In this document: positions 1-9,329 of the stretch, piece by piece
How the letters are laid out: every line of letters starts with the position of its first letter
Numbering within the stretch: position 1 is the stretch's first letter
Origin: Pseudomonadota bacterium
GTDB taxonomy: Bacteria > Pseudomonadota > Gammaproteobacteria > Burkholderiales > Chitinibacteraceae
DNA: 64,000 nt
Assembly (NCBI GenBank): GCA_018261735.1
Contig: JAGTRM010000004.1
Span: forward strand, 83,081-147,080
Direction: 5' to 3'
Translations under genes and position numbers: made by a program
Notes under the pieces: model-generated
Told to the model about the DNA's origin: nothing
The model's input: only the letters and a program-made list of their open reading frames with translations
Databases searched by the model: none

Positions 1-270
1 CTGAGCCTGGATGAGGTGCGCAGTGATTGCACCGTGGTGATGATTCCCGAGGTGACCGAAGCCGAAGATGGTATTGCTTTCATTGATGATGTGGCGGACA
101 AGCTGTTCGAAATGGAGTTGTCGTCCTGGGTCTCGGATGAAAAACTCTGGCCACAGAAGCGTAATCTCAAACTGTTCTGGGAATGGTTTGACGTGGAAGT
201 GCACCTGGGCGTGATGGATATGGTTTCCGACGAGATCCACAATACGCCGTCGGATCATGGCTATCATTGA
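1..270 (+). CDS. Unknown protein, 3' end only
   Basis: The reading frame is already open at base 1, so the start lies outside the window; the last 89 codons are visible. The fragment is acidic and soluble, ends HNTPSDHGYH, and has no membrane segment or motif I recognise. It stops 30 bases before the SIMPL-domain gene on the same strand and may share its transcript. An internal GTG at base 16 could be read as a start, but the frame continues upstream of it. Function unknown. Confidence 0.6.
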   Translation: MSLDEVRSDCTVVMIPEVTEAEDGIAFIDDVADKLFEMELSSWVSDEKLWPQKRNLKLFWEWFDVEVHLGVMDMVSDEIHNTPSDHGYH

Positions 271-300
271 TAGGTGTTGATTGCTTGGGCGAGGTGCATT

Positions 301-996
301 ATGCAAAGACAGGTTGCTGCCATTGTTCTGGCGTTGTGCTCAACGCTCAGTTTCGCTGAAGAATTGCCGGCCAATACCGTCAATTTTGATACGGTGCTGA
401 GCCGGGAAGTCGCCAACGATACTGCCCAGGCCACGCTGTTCGTCGAGCTCTCCGATGCCGATCCCGCCCGGCTGTCTGAACGGGTCAATCTGGCCGTTGC
501 CGCCGGCGTGAAGCTGGCGCGTCAATCTGGCAGCGCCCAGTCGATCAATACCGGGTATTCCACGTATCCGCTCTACAACAAGAGCAACAAGCAGGAGGGT
601 TGGCGCGCCCGTGGCGAGTTGCGCCTGACTTCGCGCGATTTTGCGGCGTTGGCTCGGCTGATCGGCGAGTTGCAGAAAATGCAGGGTGGGTTGCCGCTGC
701 AATTGGCCGAGGTGCGCTACAGCGTGTCCGATGAGGCGCGCAAGAAGGCCGAAGACGAATTGATCGAGGAAGGCCTACGCGGTTTTCGCAGCCGCGCGGC
801 GCTGATGCAGAAAGGCTTGGGCAGCAAGGGCTGGAAATTGCTCAATCTGACGGTCAATACCCAGTCCATGCGCCCGCCTGTGATGTACCGTGCTGCGCCG
901 GCGGCTGAAATGTCGCTGGCGGCGAGCCCCGCGCCGGTCGAGGGCGGCGAAAGCCGCTTGAGCGTCAGCATTCAAGGCCGCATCCAGCTCGAATGA
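301..996 (+). CDS. Periplasmic SIMPL (DUF541/YggE-like) domain protein
   Basis: A 231-residue protein. The ATG at 301 was chosen because it gives a clean signal peptide (MQRQVAAIVLALCSTLSFA, then EELPAN) and follows a GAGGTG ribosome site; an upstream in-frame start at 274 would only lengthen the leader. The mature part has the features of the SIMPL/DUF541 family: an N-terminal strand with variation over short repeats, and a C-terminal strand ending in SIQGRIQLE. Family members are exported and linked to oxidative or envelope stress, but their biochemical role is not settled. The stop codon overlaps the ygfX start by four bases (ATGA), so the two are probably translationally coupled. Confidence 0.8.
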   Translation: MQRQVAAIVLALCSTLSFAEELPANTVNFDTVLSREVANDTAQATLFVELSDADPARLSERVNLAVAAGVKLARQSGSAQSINTGYSTYPLYNKSNKQEGWRARGELRLTSRDFAALARLIGELQKMQGGLPLQLAEVRYSVSDEARKKAEDELIEEGLRGFRSRAALMQKGLGSKGWKLLNLTVNTQSMRPPVMYRAAPAAEMSLAASPAPVEGGESRLSVSIQGRIQLE

Positions 997-1433
997 CCCC
1001 GCCTGAACTTCGGATTATCCCCTCGCACATGGCGCGGCACGGTTCACTCGTACTGCACCTGCTTGCTGCAAGTACAGCCCTGCTGTTACCTTTGATCTGG
1101 TCGATTCCCGCCTTGTTGTTTGTTCTGGCGCATTTCATCTGGGATCGCCGGCGGCCCGCCTTGCCGTGTGACCTGCAAATATTGCCCGATGGCAGGGTAA
1201 GCCTGATCCGTTGCAATATGCCCACGCAATCGGCCGATATTCTGCCTTCCAGTCTGATTACTTCCTGGCTGATGGTTTTGCACCTGCGAACAGATGCTGG
1301 ACGGATACACCTGTCGTTGTGGCCCGATAGTGCGGAGCGCGATGCGCTGCGCCTGTGGCGAGTATGGTTACGCTGGAGTTTGCCGACCTTGCGGCGCAGA
1401 TTGACCGAATCAGAAGAGGCCGGTCAGGACTGA
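993..1433 (+). CDS. YgfX-family inner-membrane protein
   Basis: A 146-residue protein whose hydrophobic N-terminal hairpin spans about residues 20-48 (LLAASTALLLPLIWSIPALLF). It is followed by a basic RRRP stretch and a cytoplasmic C-terminal half with WLRWSLPTLRRRL. Length, topology and position beside nadB match the YgfX/CptA-like family often found in this neighbourhood in betaproteobacteria. In E. coli YgfX has been described as a toxin acting with YgfY/SdhE, but no ygfY homologue lies beside it here, so that role is only a family-level suggestion. It overlaps the SIMPL gene by four bases. Confidence 0.7.
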   Translation: MTPPELRIIPSHMARHGSLVLHLLAASTALLLPLIWSIPALLFVLAHFIWDRRRPALPCDLQILPDGRVSLIRCNMPTQSADILPSSLITSWLMVLHLRTDAGRIHLSLWPDSAERDALRLWRVWLRWSLPTLRRRLTESEEAGQD

Positions 1434-1459
1434 CCGTTGTTCGGGGCTTTGAAATATTG

Positions 1460-1488
1460 CGCCTCTCCCGCACGGCGCGGGAAAGGCG
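1460..1488. terminator. Hairpin between convergent ygfX and nadB
   Basis: CGCCT-C-TCCCGC pairs with GCGGGA-A-AGGCG around a five-base loop, giving an eleven-pair stem with one internal mismatch. It lies in the 69-base gap between the ends of the convergent genes. There is no clear T run, so it is a likely but unproven two-way terminator. Confidence 0.45.
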
Positions 1489-1502
1489 ATCGGGTTGGCG
1501 GA

Positions 1503-3089
1503 TTACGCCGGTGGCGTGAGGATGGTGGATACCGCCTCGGAATTGAGATCGGGGTAATCACGGCTGAAGTGAAGCCCGCGACTTTCCTTGCGGGCTAGGG
1601 CAGAGCGCACGATCAGCTCGGCGGTCTGCACCAGGTTGCGCAACTCGATCAAATCGTTGGAAACGCGGAAATTGCTGTAGTAATCGTGGATTTCACCTTG
1701 CAGCAGGCGAATGCGGTTGAGTGCGCGTTCCAGGCGTTTATTGGTGCGCACAATGCCGACGTAGTCCCACATGAAACGGCGCAATTCATCCCAGTTGTGC
1801 GAGATCACGACTTCCTCGTCGGCATCGTCAACCTGGCTCTCATCCCATTCAGGGATATTCGGCAATGCTCCCGTGGTATCGGCAAGGATCCGTTCCGCAG
1901 CGGCCTTGCCAAGCACCAGACACTCGAGCAGGGAATTGGATGCCAGCCGGTTTGCGCCATGCAGCCCGGTACAGGCCACTTCGCCGACGGCAAAAAGCTG
2001 GGCGATATCGGTGCGGCCTTCCAGATCGGTGACCACGCCGCCGCAGGTGTAATGCGCGGCGGGAACGACTGGGATCGGTTCGCGGGTGATGTCGATGCCC
2101 AGTTCCAGACAGCGCTGGTAAATGGTCGGGAAGTGTTCTTTGACGAATGCATCCGGTTTGTAGGAAATATCCAGGTAGACGCAGTCGAATCCGCCTTTTT
2201 TCATTTCGAAGTCGATTGCACGGGCGACCACATCGCGCGGAGCTAGTTCGGCGCGTTCATCGTGCTTGGGCATGAAGCGGGTTCCGTCGGGCAGGCGCAA
2301 CAGACCGCCTTCGCCGCGCACGGCTTCGGAGATCAGGAACGATTTGGCGTGCGGGTGATAGAGACAGGTGGGGTGGAACTGGATGAACTCCATGTTTTCC
2401 ACCCGGCAACCTGCGCGCCAGCCCATGGCGATGCCGTCACCGGTCGAAATGTCCGGGTTGGTGGTGTAGAGGTAGACTTTGCCGGCGCCGCCGGTTGCCA
2501 ATACGGTAAAGGGCGCCAGTATGGTTTCCACATGGTCGCCTTGCTTGTCGTAGACGTAGGCGCCCCAGCAGCGCTTGGGTTGCTGCTCGTTTTCCCTCTC
2601 GGTAATCAAGTCCAGTGCCACGTGCTCTTCCAGAACAGTGATGTTCGGGTGGGCGGCAACCTTGATTGCCAGGGTGTCGATCACGGCTGCACCGGTGGCA
2701 TCGGCCGCGTGAATGATACGGCGATGGCTGTGGCCGCCTTCACGGGTCAGATGGTAGCCCTGGTAACTGGTTTCACTGCCTTCATCTCGCGTGAATGGCA
2801 CGCCCAGATCGATCAGCCAGTCGATCGCGGCGCGCGAGTGCTCGACAATGAAGCGGGTTGCTTCGGTATCGCACAGTCCCGCGCCGGCAATATGGGTGTC
2901 ACGGATATGCATCTCGATGCTGTCGGCATCGTTCAATACGGCGGCGATTCCGCCTTGTGCCAGGCCGCTGCCGCCTTCACGCAGCATGCGCTTGGTGACG
3001 AGGCCGACTTTTTTCGACTCTGCAAGATGCAGGGCCATGGTCATGCCGCCCAAACCGCTGCCGATAATAAGAACGTCGAAGGCACGCAT
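1503..3089 (-). CDS. nadB: L-aspartate oxidase
   Basis: A 528-residue flavoenzyme that oxidises L-aspartate to iminoaspartate, the first step of de novo NAD synthesis; NadA, its partner, is not in the window. The N-terminus [15 protein letters not shown] contains the FAD-binding GxGxxG motif. The glycine-rich [12 protein letters not shown] segment, the HTCxGG-like [10 protein letters not shown] loop and [15 protein letters not shown] are typical of the succinate dehydrogenase/NadB flavoprotein fold. The ATG at 3089 was preferred over the frame opening at 3185 because it begins at the FAD motif and has a GGAAGAAG ribosome site. It is divergent from rpoE. Confidence 0.95.
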   Translation of the reverse strand: MRAFDVLIIGSGLGGMTMALHLAESKKVGLVTKRMLREGGSGLAQGGIAAVLNDADSIEMHIRDTHIAGAGLCDTEATRFIVEHSRAAIDWLIDLGVPFTRDEGSETSYQGYHLTREGGHSHRRIIHAADATGAAVIDTLAIKVAAHPNITVLEEHVALDLITERENEQQPKRCWGAYVYDKQGDHVETILAPFTVLATGGAGKVYLYTTNPDISTGDGIAMGWRAGCRVENMEFIQFHPTCLYHPHAKSFLISEAVRGEGGLLRLPDGTRFMPKHDERAELAPRDVVARAIDFEMKKGGFDCVYLDISYKPDAFVKEHFPTIYQRCLELGIDITREPIPVVPAAHYTCGGVVTDLEGRTDIAQLFAVGEVACTGLHGANRLASNSLLECLVLGKAAAERILADTTGALPNIPEWDESQVDDADEEVVISHNWDELRRFMWDYVGIVRTNKRLERALNRIRLLQGEIHDYYSNFRVSNDLIELRNLVQTAELIVRSALARKESRGLHFSRDYPDLNSEAVSTILTPPA

Positions 3090-3245
3090 TTTCTTCTTCC
3101 GCACGTAATGGATTGACGAGTGTGCTAGTTTAGCAGAAGGGCGAGGGGGCTTTGCGGGTGTTGCAAAAAGCTGCCATGTCCCCATTTAGTGCGTCATAAC
3201 GTGGATACACTTTGTTTTGCCACCCTGACATGCATGGAGTGTTCT

Positions 3246-3857
3246 TTGGAGACGCGCAATGAACGCGATCTTGACCAGGAATTGGTTGTTCGCGCCCAGG
3301 CTGGCGATAAACGGGCTTTCGAGTTGCTGGTCATCAAGTACCAGCGCCGGATAGCCCGCCTATTGTCACGCCTGATTCGCGATCCGGCAGAGATTGAAGA
3401 TGTCACGCAAGAAGCCTTTATCAAGGCTTATCGTGCCCTGCCGGCCTTTCGTGGCGAGAGTGCGTTTTATACCTGGCTTTACCGCATTGCCATCAATACG
3501 GCCAAGAATTACTTGGCCGCCAGTGGTCGACGCCCCCAGATCTCGGCGGGATACAGTGACGAAGATGGCGAGACTCTTGATGTAGCTGAACAAATCCCCG
3601 ATTACCATACGCCGGAATCTGAACTCTCCAACCAACAGATTGTCTCTACCGTGAATGCGGTTGTGGATAGCTTGCCGGACGAGTTGCGTACGGCCATTAC
3701 CTTGAGGGAAATGGACGGGTTAAGCTATGAGGAAATCGCCAGCTTGATGAATTGCCCGATTGGCACCGTGCGCTCTCGGATTTTCCGGGCGCGGGAGGCG
3801 ATTGCGAGCAAACTGCGCCCGTTGCTGGAATCGGTTGGCAAAGATAAACGCTGGTAA
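3246..3857 (+). CDS. rpoE: Extracytoplasmic stress sigma factor RpoE/AlgU
   Basis: ECF sigma factor of about 203 residues. Region 2 is recognisable as DLDQELVVRAQAGDKRAF followed by DVTQEAFIKAYRAL and the FYTWLYRIAINTAKN promoter-melting segment. Region 4 is LPDELRTAITLREMDGLSYEEIA followed by PIGTVRSRIFRAREAI, the -35-binding helix-turn-helix. The start is uncertain: TTG at 3246 sits six bases after GGAG and gives the usual RpoE length, while ATG at 3234 and an opening at 3189 are longer options without a ribosome site. It heads rpoE-rseA-rseB-rseC-mucD and should direct the response to misfolded envelope proteins, held in check by the next gene product. Confidence 0.95.
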   Translation: METRNERDLDQELVVRAQAGDKRAFELLVIKYQRRIARLLSRLIRDPAEIEDVTQEAFIKAYRALPAFRGESAFYTWLYRIAINTAKNYLAASGRRPQISAGYSDEDGETLDVAEQIPDYHTPESELSNQQIVSTVNAVVDSLPDELRTAITLREMDGLSYEEIASLMNCPIGTVRSRIFRAREAIASKLRPLLESVGKDKRW

Positions 3858-3871
3858 AGGATGAATTGAAA

Positions 3872-4348
3872 ATGAGCAAAGAAAAACTTTCAGCGTTGAT
3901 GGACGATGAACTTGATCCTCGTGAACTGGACGATCTGCTCAATGCCTTGCGTGAGAATGATGCGCTGCTGGCGGATTGGCACGATTGGCGTTTGACTTCC
4001 GATGTGTTGAAAGGCCATGCGAACTGTCCGTCGGTTTTCATGGCGAGCTTTTCCGAGCGGCTGGCAGCCGAGCCGATCGTGGTCGCGCCACGGCGCATGT
4101 TGCGCAAGCAGCAATCGGTTAGACGTTTGCTGGCTCCGCTGACCGTGGCTGCATCGGTGGCCTTCGTGGGTGTGGCCGTGTGGCGGTTCAACCAGCCGCA
4201 AGAGTCTTTGGCCCCCATGGCCCAGGTGGCCCAGGAAACCGAATCCACACTGCGCGCCTATCTTGCCGCGCATCGTGAAAGCGACGGCAATCCTTTTGCC
4301 GAGCGTGAAGTGGTTTATGTCAATTTCCAATCGGTTGATTCGCACTGA
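3872..4348 (+). CDS. rseA: Anti-sigma-E factor RseA/MucA
   Basis: A 158-residue single-pass membrane protein. The N-terminal cytoplasmic part, MSKEKLSALMDDELDPREL, is the sigma-binding domain of the RseA/MucA family. One membrane segment lies near residues 90-110 (LLAPLTVAASVAFVGVAVW), and a periplasmic tail follows that would be cut by envelope proteases to release RpoE. ATG 3872 follows AAGGA; a TTG two codons earlier is possible. It begins 14 bases after rpoE, and its stop codon shares one base with the rseB start. Confidence 0.9.
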   Translation: MSKEKLSALMDDELDPRELDDLLNALRENDALLADWHDWRLTSDVLKGHANCPSVFMASFSERLAAEPIVVAPRRMLRKQQSVRRLLAPLTVAASVAFVGVAVWRFNQPQESLAPMAQVAQETESTLRAYLAAHRESDGNPFAEREVVYVNFQSVDSH

Positions 4349-5325
4349 TGAAGCACTGCCGTTATTTTTTCATTTTGATGGCGCTGTGCTCGGGTTTGAC
4401 CGTAGCAGCCGAGAGTTTGTCCAGTGCCGAATCGTTGCGTTTGCTTGAGCGGGTAGCGCGCGCACCGATGCTGACCGATTTTCAGGGTGTGTATGTCCAG
4501 CAGCACGGCGAATATATGGAGAGCATTCGTGTCTGCCATGTAGTTGAAGGCGGCATTGTCAGCGAGCGCCGCGAAACGCTGGATGGCCCCCCGCGTGAAA
4601 TGGTTCGCCATGGTGACCAGGTGAGTGTTTACCTGCCGGAGGGCGACCGCATCAAGAATTTCGATCCACGCATTTCTGGCCGTTTGTTCCCGAGATTATT
4701 GCCGGACAATCCGGGCGAAATTCTTGCCAATTACACCCTGCGCAGAACCCAGCGCGAACGCATCGCCGGATTGGATGCGGATGTCATCGAACTGGAGCCG
4801 CGAGACCGCCTGCGTTATCCGCACCGTTTGTGGGTACATACCGAGACCGGGTTGTTGCTCAAGGCGGTCACGCTGGGTTTCAAGCGCGAGATCTATGATC
4901 TTCAAGCCTTTTCCCAATTGGTGCTTGGCTCCGGCGTGGATCGAAACCAGCTCAAGCCGACTCATCCGGTGCGTCCGGTTGCGATGGAATCTGCATCATC
5001 TACTGCCGCTGTTTTCCCCGTGCTCTGGGATGGCAAGGCGTTACCGGCTGGATTCCGTGTGTTGCAGCAAAGCCAGCGCGTGATGCAAGGGCGAAACAAG
5101 CCGGTTGTTCATCATGTGTTTTCCGATGGCTTGGTGACGGTATCCGTTTTTGTCGAACCCATGAAGGCGAGTTCGCCATTGGGTGGAACGCGTCAGGGCG
5201 CTTTGAGCGTTTTTGGGCGGCAGGAGGGGAATTATCACATCACGGTGTTGGGCGAGGTGCCGCTCGAAACGGTAGAGCTTTTTGCCAAAGCCTACAAGCA
5301 GGCCGAGAAACAAGGTCAGAAATGA
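4348..5325 (+). CDS. rseB: Periplasmic sigma-E regulator RseB/MucB
   Basis: A 325-residue exported protein with a signal peptide ending about residue 21 (FILMALCSGLTVAAES). The family binds the periplasmic part of RseA/MucA and shields it from proteolysis until lipid or misfolded-protein signals displace it. The MucB/RseB fold is visible as the N-terminal LolA-like half (FQGVYVQQHGEYMESIRVCH through WVHTETGLLLKAVTL) and the C-terminal half (ALPAGFRVLQQSQRVM, HVFSDGLVTVSVFVE). It overlaps rseA by one base and rseC by four, so translation is tightly coupled. Confidence 0.9.
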   Translation: MKHCRYFFILMALCSGLTVAAESLSSAESLRLLERVARAPMLTDFQGVYVQQHGEYMESIRVCHVVEGGIVSERRETLDGPPREMVRHGDQVSVYLPEGDRIKNFDPRISGRLFPRLLPDNPGEILANYTLRRTQRERIAGLDADVIELEPRDRLRYPHRLWVHTETGLLLKAVTLGFKREIYDLQAFSQLVLGSGVDRNQLKPTHPVRPVAMESASSTAAVFPVLWDGKALPAGFRVLQQSQRVMQGRNKPVVHHVFSDGLVTVSVFVEPMKASSPLGGTRQGALSVFGRQEGNYHITVLGEVPLETVELFAKAYKQAEKQGQK

Positions 5326-5798
5326 TTGAAAGTGAAGCCGTCGTAATCCGGGTCGAATCCGAGCATGCCTGGGTGCGCATTCGCCCGCATAGCCCCTGCG
5401 GCAATTGTGATCCGGAAACGGGTTGCAAAACCGTGGCCATGACCCGGTTGTTCCGTGGCAATAACCAGGAGTTTCGGGTCAGCAATCCACTGCAGGCCAA
5501 GGCGGGCGATCTGGTGCGGGTCGCCATTGCGGACGGGTTGCTGCTGCGCAGCGCATTGTGGGGGTACGGCTTGCCGCTGTGCCTGCTGCTGACAGGGGCA
5601 ATCGCCGGCTATTTTGCTTTTCCCGGGTCCCGTCAGGATATGGCGACTTTGGTGGGCGCTTCGGCGGGTATCGGCGCCGCCCTGTTGCTTCTCAAGTTTC
5701 TGCGGCTATCAAGCAGTGTAGAACCGGCGATTGTAAAAAAACATGAGCCGGGCCTGCCCATGCTTTCTTCATGCAAGAAAAATACAAACACTCTATAG
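5322..5798 (+). CDS. rseC: RseC/MucC-type membrane regulator
   Basis: A 158-residue protein. The N-terminal soluble part carries three cysteines (C26, C29, C35 in SPCGNCDPETGC), a pattern seen in RseC and in SoxR-reducing proteins. Two membrane segments follow, at about 70-97 (LRSALWGYGLPLCLLLTGAI) and 106-125. In other bacteria RseC affects sigma-E signalling or SoxR reduction; which applies here cannot be told. It overlaps rseB by four bases, and its end lies 14 bases before the protease gene. Confidence 0.85.
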   Translation: MIESEAVVIRVESEHAWVRIRPHSPCGNCDPETGCKTVAMTRLFRGNNQEFRVSNPLQAKAGDLVRVAIADGLLLRSALWGYGLPLCLLLTGAIAGYFAFPGSRQDMATLVGASAGIGAALLLLKFLRLSSSVEPAIVKKHEPGLPMLSSCKKNTNTL

Positions 5799-5812
5799 AG
5801 GATGATGACTCC

Positions 5813-7219
5813 ATGAAAAGATGGCTCATGGCCGGTTTGACGGCGTTTGGATTGATGGCGGGAGTACAGGCTGCACAGCAGGCTTTGCCCGACTTTACCC
5901 AGTTGGTTGAAAAAGAAGGCAAAGCCGTGGTCAATATCTCGACCACTTCGACCGTGCGGGAATCCGGTACGGCATCCGGCATGGATGATGAAACGCTGGA
6001 ATTTTTCCGCCGCTTTGGTTTCCCGGTTCCTCCGGGAATGGGGCGGGGGCAGCCGCGCGAGCGGCAGACGCAATCGCTGGGCTCGGGTTTTATCGTTGAA
6101 AGCAACGGTTTTATTCTGACCAATGCCCACGTGGTGGCGGGTGCCAATGAAATTACGGTCAAACTGACCGACAAGCGCACTTTCAAGGCCAAGGTGATCG
6201 GTTCGGATGCGCGCACCGATGTGGCGTTACTGAAAATCGAAGCCAGCGGCCTGCCCAAGGTGGTGATCGGCGACGTCAACAAGCTCAAGGTTGGCGAATG
6301 GGTGGTGGCAATTGGTGCGCCGTTCGGTCTGGAAAACACCGTGACGGCCGGCATTGTTTCGGCCAAGGGTCGCAATCTGCCTGACGAGAATTTTGTGCCG
6401 TTTATCCAGACCGATGCCGCGGTCAATCCCGGCAATTCCGGTGGCCCGCTGTTCAATCTGAATGGCGAAGTCGTGGGAATCAATTCGCAGATTTACAGTC
6501 GCTCCGGCGGCTATATGGGCCTCTCGTTTGCCATCCCCGTTGATGTGGCCATGAAGGTGGCTGATGAGCTCAAGCTGCATGGCAAGATCCAGCGGGCCCG
6601 CATGGGTGTGACCATTCAGGATGTCAGTGAAGAGTTGGCCAAGGGTTTTGGCTTGGCCAAGGCATCCGGCGCGCTGGTCAATGCCATTGAAAAAGACGGC
6701 CCGGCGGACAAGGGTGGAATCAAGTCGGGAGATATTATCCTGAAATTCAACGGTCAACCGGTGGCAACCTCTTCAGATTTGCCCAGGTTGGTATCCAGTT
6801 CCAAGCCTGGCAGCAAGGCCGTGATTCAAGTCTGGCGCGACAAAAAAATGCATGAGCTGAGCATGGTGTTGGGCGAACTCGATCAGTCGGACAAAGCCAG
6901 CGCCCGTCGTGAATTCAAGGGCAAGCAACCGGTTGAAGATAGCGGCCGTTTTGGGTTGACGCTGCAGGAACTCTCGCCGGCTCAGCTCAGGGAAACGGGG
7001 CTGAAGTTCGGCTTGCTGATTGTCGAGGCCACGGGGGCCGCTGCCAAGGCGGGCTTGCAGGAGGGCGATGTGATTGTCGGTATGGGTAGTCAGGATCTGA
7101 CCAGCCTGAACCAGTTCAAGCAAAGACTTGCAGCACTCAAGGCCGGCGAGAGTGTGCCGTTGCGCATCGTTCGCAATGGCCAATCGCTTTATCTAATGAT
7201 GAAAACGCCGGAAAAATGA
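5813..7219 (+). CDS. degP: Periplasmic DegP/MucD-type serine protease
   Basis: A 468-residue HtrA-family protease with a signal peptide (MKRWLMAGLTAFGLMAGVQA). The trypsin-like catalytic triad is visible as H106 (LTNAHVV), D136 (ARTDVALL) and S209 (PGNSGGPLF). Two PDZ domains follow, about residues 255-350 and 375-465. Location at the end of the rpoE-rseABC cluster is the classic mucD position, where it degrades misfolded envelope proteins and damps the stress response. ATG 5813 follows AGAGGA and gives the signal peptide; a longer frame opens at 5771 within rseC. The stop overlaps the glutaredoxin-like gene by four bases. Confidence 0.93.
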   Translation: MKRWLMAGLTAFGLMAGVQAAQQALPDFTQLVEKEGKAVVNISTTSTVRESGTASGMDDETLEFFRRFGFPVPPGMGRGQPRERQTQSLGSGFIVESNGFILTNAHVVAGANEITVKLTDKRTFKAKVIGSDARTDVALLKIEASGLPKVVIGDVNKLKVGEWVVAIGAPFGLENTVTAGIVSAKGRNLPDENFVPFIQTDAAVNPGNSGGPLFNLNGEVVGINSQIYSRSGGYMGLSFAIPVDVAMKVADELKLHGKIQRARMGVTIQDVSEELAKGFGLAKASGALVNAIEKDGPADKGGIKSGDIILKFNGQPVATSSDLPRLVSSSKPGSKAVIQVWRDKKMHELSMVLGELDQSDKASARREFKGKQPVEDSGRFGLTLQELSPAQLRETGLKFGLLIVEATGAAAKAGLQEGDVIVGMGSQDLTSLNQFKQRLAALKAGESVPLRIVRNGQSLYLMMKTPEK

Positions 7220-7452
7220 ATTCCGCGTTGAAACTGTACGGCAGGGAATACTGCGGTTTGTGCCGCATGATGCGCGATGAGCTGGCGGCGCTTGGTGTAA
7301 TGCCGATCTGGGTTGATGTGGATGATGATCCTGCGCTGGAGGAGCGATATGGCGAGCTGGTGCCGGTTCTGGTCGCTCCCGGAGACAGGATTCTCTGCCA
7401 CTACCACCTGGATCGGACCGCGCTGGATGCGTATCTGCTTGAATTCCGATAG
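7216..7452 (+). CDS. Glutaredoxin-like small thiol protein
   Basis: A 78-residue protein with a CxxC active site (C13-G-L-C16 in [11 protein letters not shown]) and a cis-proline segment (ELVPVLVAP), which together mark the DUF836/glutaredoxin-like thioredoxin fold. It would carry out thiol-disulfide exchange in the cytoplasm; its substrate is unknown. The ATGA overlap with the upstream protease gene suggests coupled translation. Proteins of this kind commonly lie between mucD and lepA in betaproteobacteria. Confidence 0.85.
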   Translation: MNSALKLYGREYCGLCRMMRDELAALGVMPIWVDVDDDPALEERYGELVPVLVAPGDRILCHYHLDRTALDAYLLEFR

Positions 7453-7526
7453 AATCGCGGCCATTCGCTCATTGTTTACTGGGGCACGCACCGCGTGCCC
7501 CATTTCTTATGTGTTTTGAAGGTTCA

Positions 7527-9320
7527 ATGGATCATATTCGCAATTTCTCCATCATTGCCCACATCGACCATGGCAAGTCGACGCTGGCTGATCGTTTTAT
7601 CCAGCTTTGCGGCGGCCTCGAGCTGCGCGAGATGAGTGCGCAGGTGCTCGATTCGATGGATATCGAAAAAGAGCGCGGAATTACCATCAAGGCGCAAACC
7701 GCAGCCTTGCAGTACAAAGCGCGCAACGGCGAGGTTTATAACCTCAATCTGATCGATACTCCGGGCCATGTCGATTTCAGCTATGAAGTCAGCCGCTCAC
7801 TCGCGGCTTGCGAAGGCGCGCTGCTGGTGGTCGATGCCTCGCAGGGCGTCGAGGCGCAGACGGTTGCCAACTGCTATACCGCGCTCGAGCAAGGTGTAGA
7901 AGTGTTCCCGGTGCTGAACAAGATCGATCTGCCCGCCGCTGATCCGGATCGCGTGGCGCAGGAAATAGAAGACATCATCGGCATTGAGGCAATCGATGCC
8001 ATCCACTGCTCGGCCAAGAGCGGCATCGGCGTGGAAGACATCCTGGAAATGGTCGTTGCCAAGGTGCCACCGCCGCGCGGCAAGCTCGATGCGCCGTTGA
8101 AAGCATTGATTATCGATTCCTGGTTTGACAACTATGTCGGCGTGATCATGCTGGTGCGCGTGGTCGATGGCGAACTGAAGCCCAAGGACAAGATCCTGTT
8201 CATGTCTTCCAAGGCACAGCATTTGTGCGAACAGGTCGGCGTGTTTACTCCGAAATCGGTACAGCGCGATGTGCTGCGTGCCGGTGAAGTGGGTTTTGTG
8301 ACTGCCGGCATCAAGGAACTGGCGAGCGCCAAGGTGGGCGACACGATCACGCTGGCGCAACGGCCTGCTGCCGAGGCGTTGCCCGGCTTCAAGAACGTGC
8401 AATCCCAGGTATTTGCCGGGCTGTATCCGGTCGAAAGCCATGATTACGAGAACCTGCGCGACAGCCTGGAAAAGTTGAAGCTTAACGATGCCAGCCTGCA
8501 ATACGAGCCCGAAGTCTCGCAGGCGCTGGGATTCGGTTTCCGCTGCGGTTTCCTCGGCCTCTTGCACCTGGAAATCGTGCAGGAGCGTCTGGAGCGCGAA
8601 TTCGACATGGATCTCATCACTACGGCGCCAACCGTGGTGTATGAGCTGCTGATGCGCGATGGCAGCATCATTCACATCGAAAATCCGTCGAAATTGCCCG
8701 ATGCCTCGCGCTACCAGGAAATCCGCGAGCCGATCATCACCGCGACCATTCTGGTGCCGCAGGATTACGTGGGTTCGGTCATTACCCTGTGCAACCAGAA
8801 GCGCGGCAACCAGGTCAACATGCAGTACATGGGCCGCCAGGTGATGCTGACCTACGATCTGCCGATGGCGGAAGTGGTGATGGATTTCTTCGACAAACTG
8901 AAGTCGGTCAGCCGCGGCTATGCTTCGCTCGATTACGAATTCAAGGAATTCCGCGCAGCAGACCTTGTCAAGCTGGATGTGCTGGTCAATGGCGAGAAAG
9001 TCGATGCGCTGTCCTTGATCATTCACCAGTTGTCGGCGCGTTATCGCGGTCGTGAACTGGTTTCCAAGATGCGCGAGCTGATTCCGCGCCAGATGTACGA
9101 TGTCGCGGTGCAGGCTGCAATCGGAAGCACGATCATCGCCCGCGAAAACGTCAAGGCGATGCGCAAGGACGTGCTGGCCAAGTGTTATGGCGGCGATATT
9201 TCGCGCAAGCGCAAACTGCTGGAAAAACAGAAGGCAGGCAAGAAACGCATGAAGCAGGTCGGCAATGTGGAAATCCCGCAAGAAGCCTTCCTTGCCATTC
9301 TGCAAGTCACGGACAAATAA
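7527..9320 (+). CDS. lepA: Translation factor EF4 (LepA)
   Basis: A 597-residue ribosomal GTPase, the standard family length. GTP-binding motifs are present: G1 AHIDHGKST (11-19), G3 DTPGH (77-81) and G4 NKID (131-134). The LepA-specific C-terminal domain ends near [13 protein letters not shown]4 binds stalled or mis-translocated ribosomes and affects initiation and stress tolerance. ATG 7527 follows GAAGG at a normal distance; a frame opening at 7509 adds only six residues. It is followed after nine bases by lepB, the conserved lepA-lepB pair. Confidence 0.97.
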   Translation: MDHIRNFSIIAHIDHGKSTLADRFIQLCGGLELREMSAQVLDSMDIEKERGITIKAQTAALQYKARNGEVYNLNLIDTPGHVDFSYEVSRSLAACEGALLVVDASQGVEAQTVANCYTALEQGVEVFPVLNKIDLPAADPDRVAQEIEDIIGIEAIDAIHCSAKSGIGVEDILEMVVAKVPPPRGKLDAPLKALIIDSWFDNYVGVIMLVRVVDGELKPKDKILFMSSKAQHLCEQVGVFTPKSVQRDVLRAGEVGFVTAGIKELASAKVGDTITLAQRPAAEALPGFKNVQSQVFAGLYPVESHDYENLRDSLEKLKLNDASLQYEPEVSQALGFGFRCGFLGLLHLEIVQERLEREFDMDLITTAPTVVYELLMRDGSIIHIENPSKLPDASRYQEIREPIITATILVPQDYVGSVITLCNQKRGNQVNMQYMGRQVMLTYDLPMAEVVMDFFDKLKSVSRGYASLDYEFKEFRAADLVKLDVLVNGEKVDALSLIIHQLSARYRGRELVSKMRELIPRQMYDVAVQAAIGSTIIARENVKAMRKDVLAKCYGGDISRKRKLLEKQKAGKKRMKQVGNVEIPQEAFLAILQVTDK

Positions 9321-9329
9321 GGATTACGC

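Noticed and set aside
2262..3116. A 284-codon plus-strand open frame across nadB
   Set aside because: Antisense to a complete nadB with FAD motif; no independent support.
7797..9305. A 502-codon open frame on the minus strand across lepA
   Set aside because: It is fully antisense to a clear lepA gene, has no recognisable family, and reflects codon bias in GC-rich DNA.
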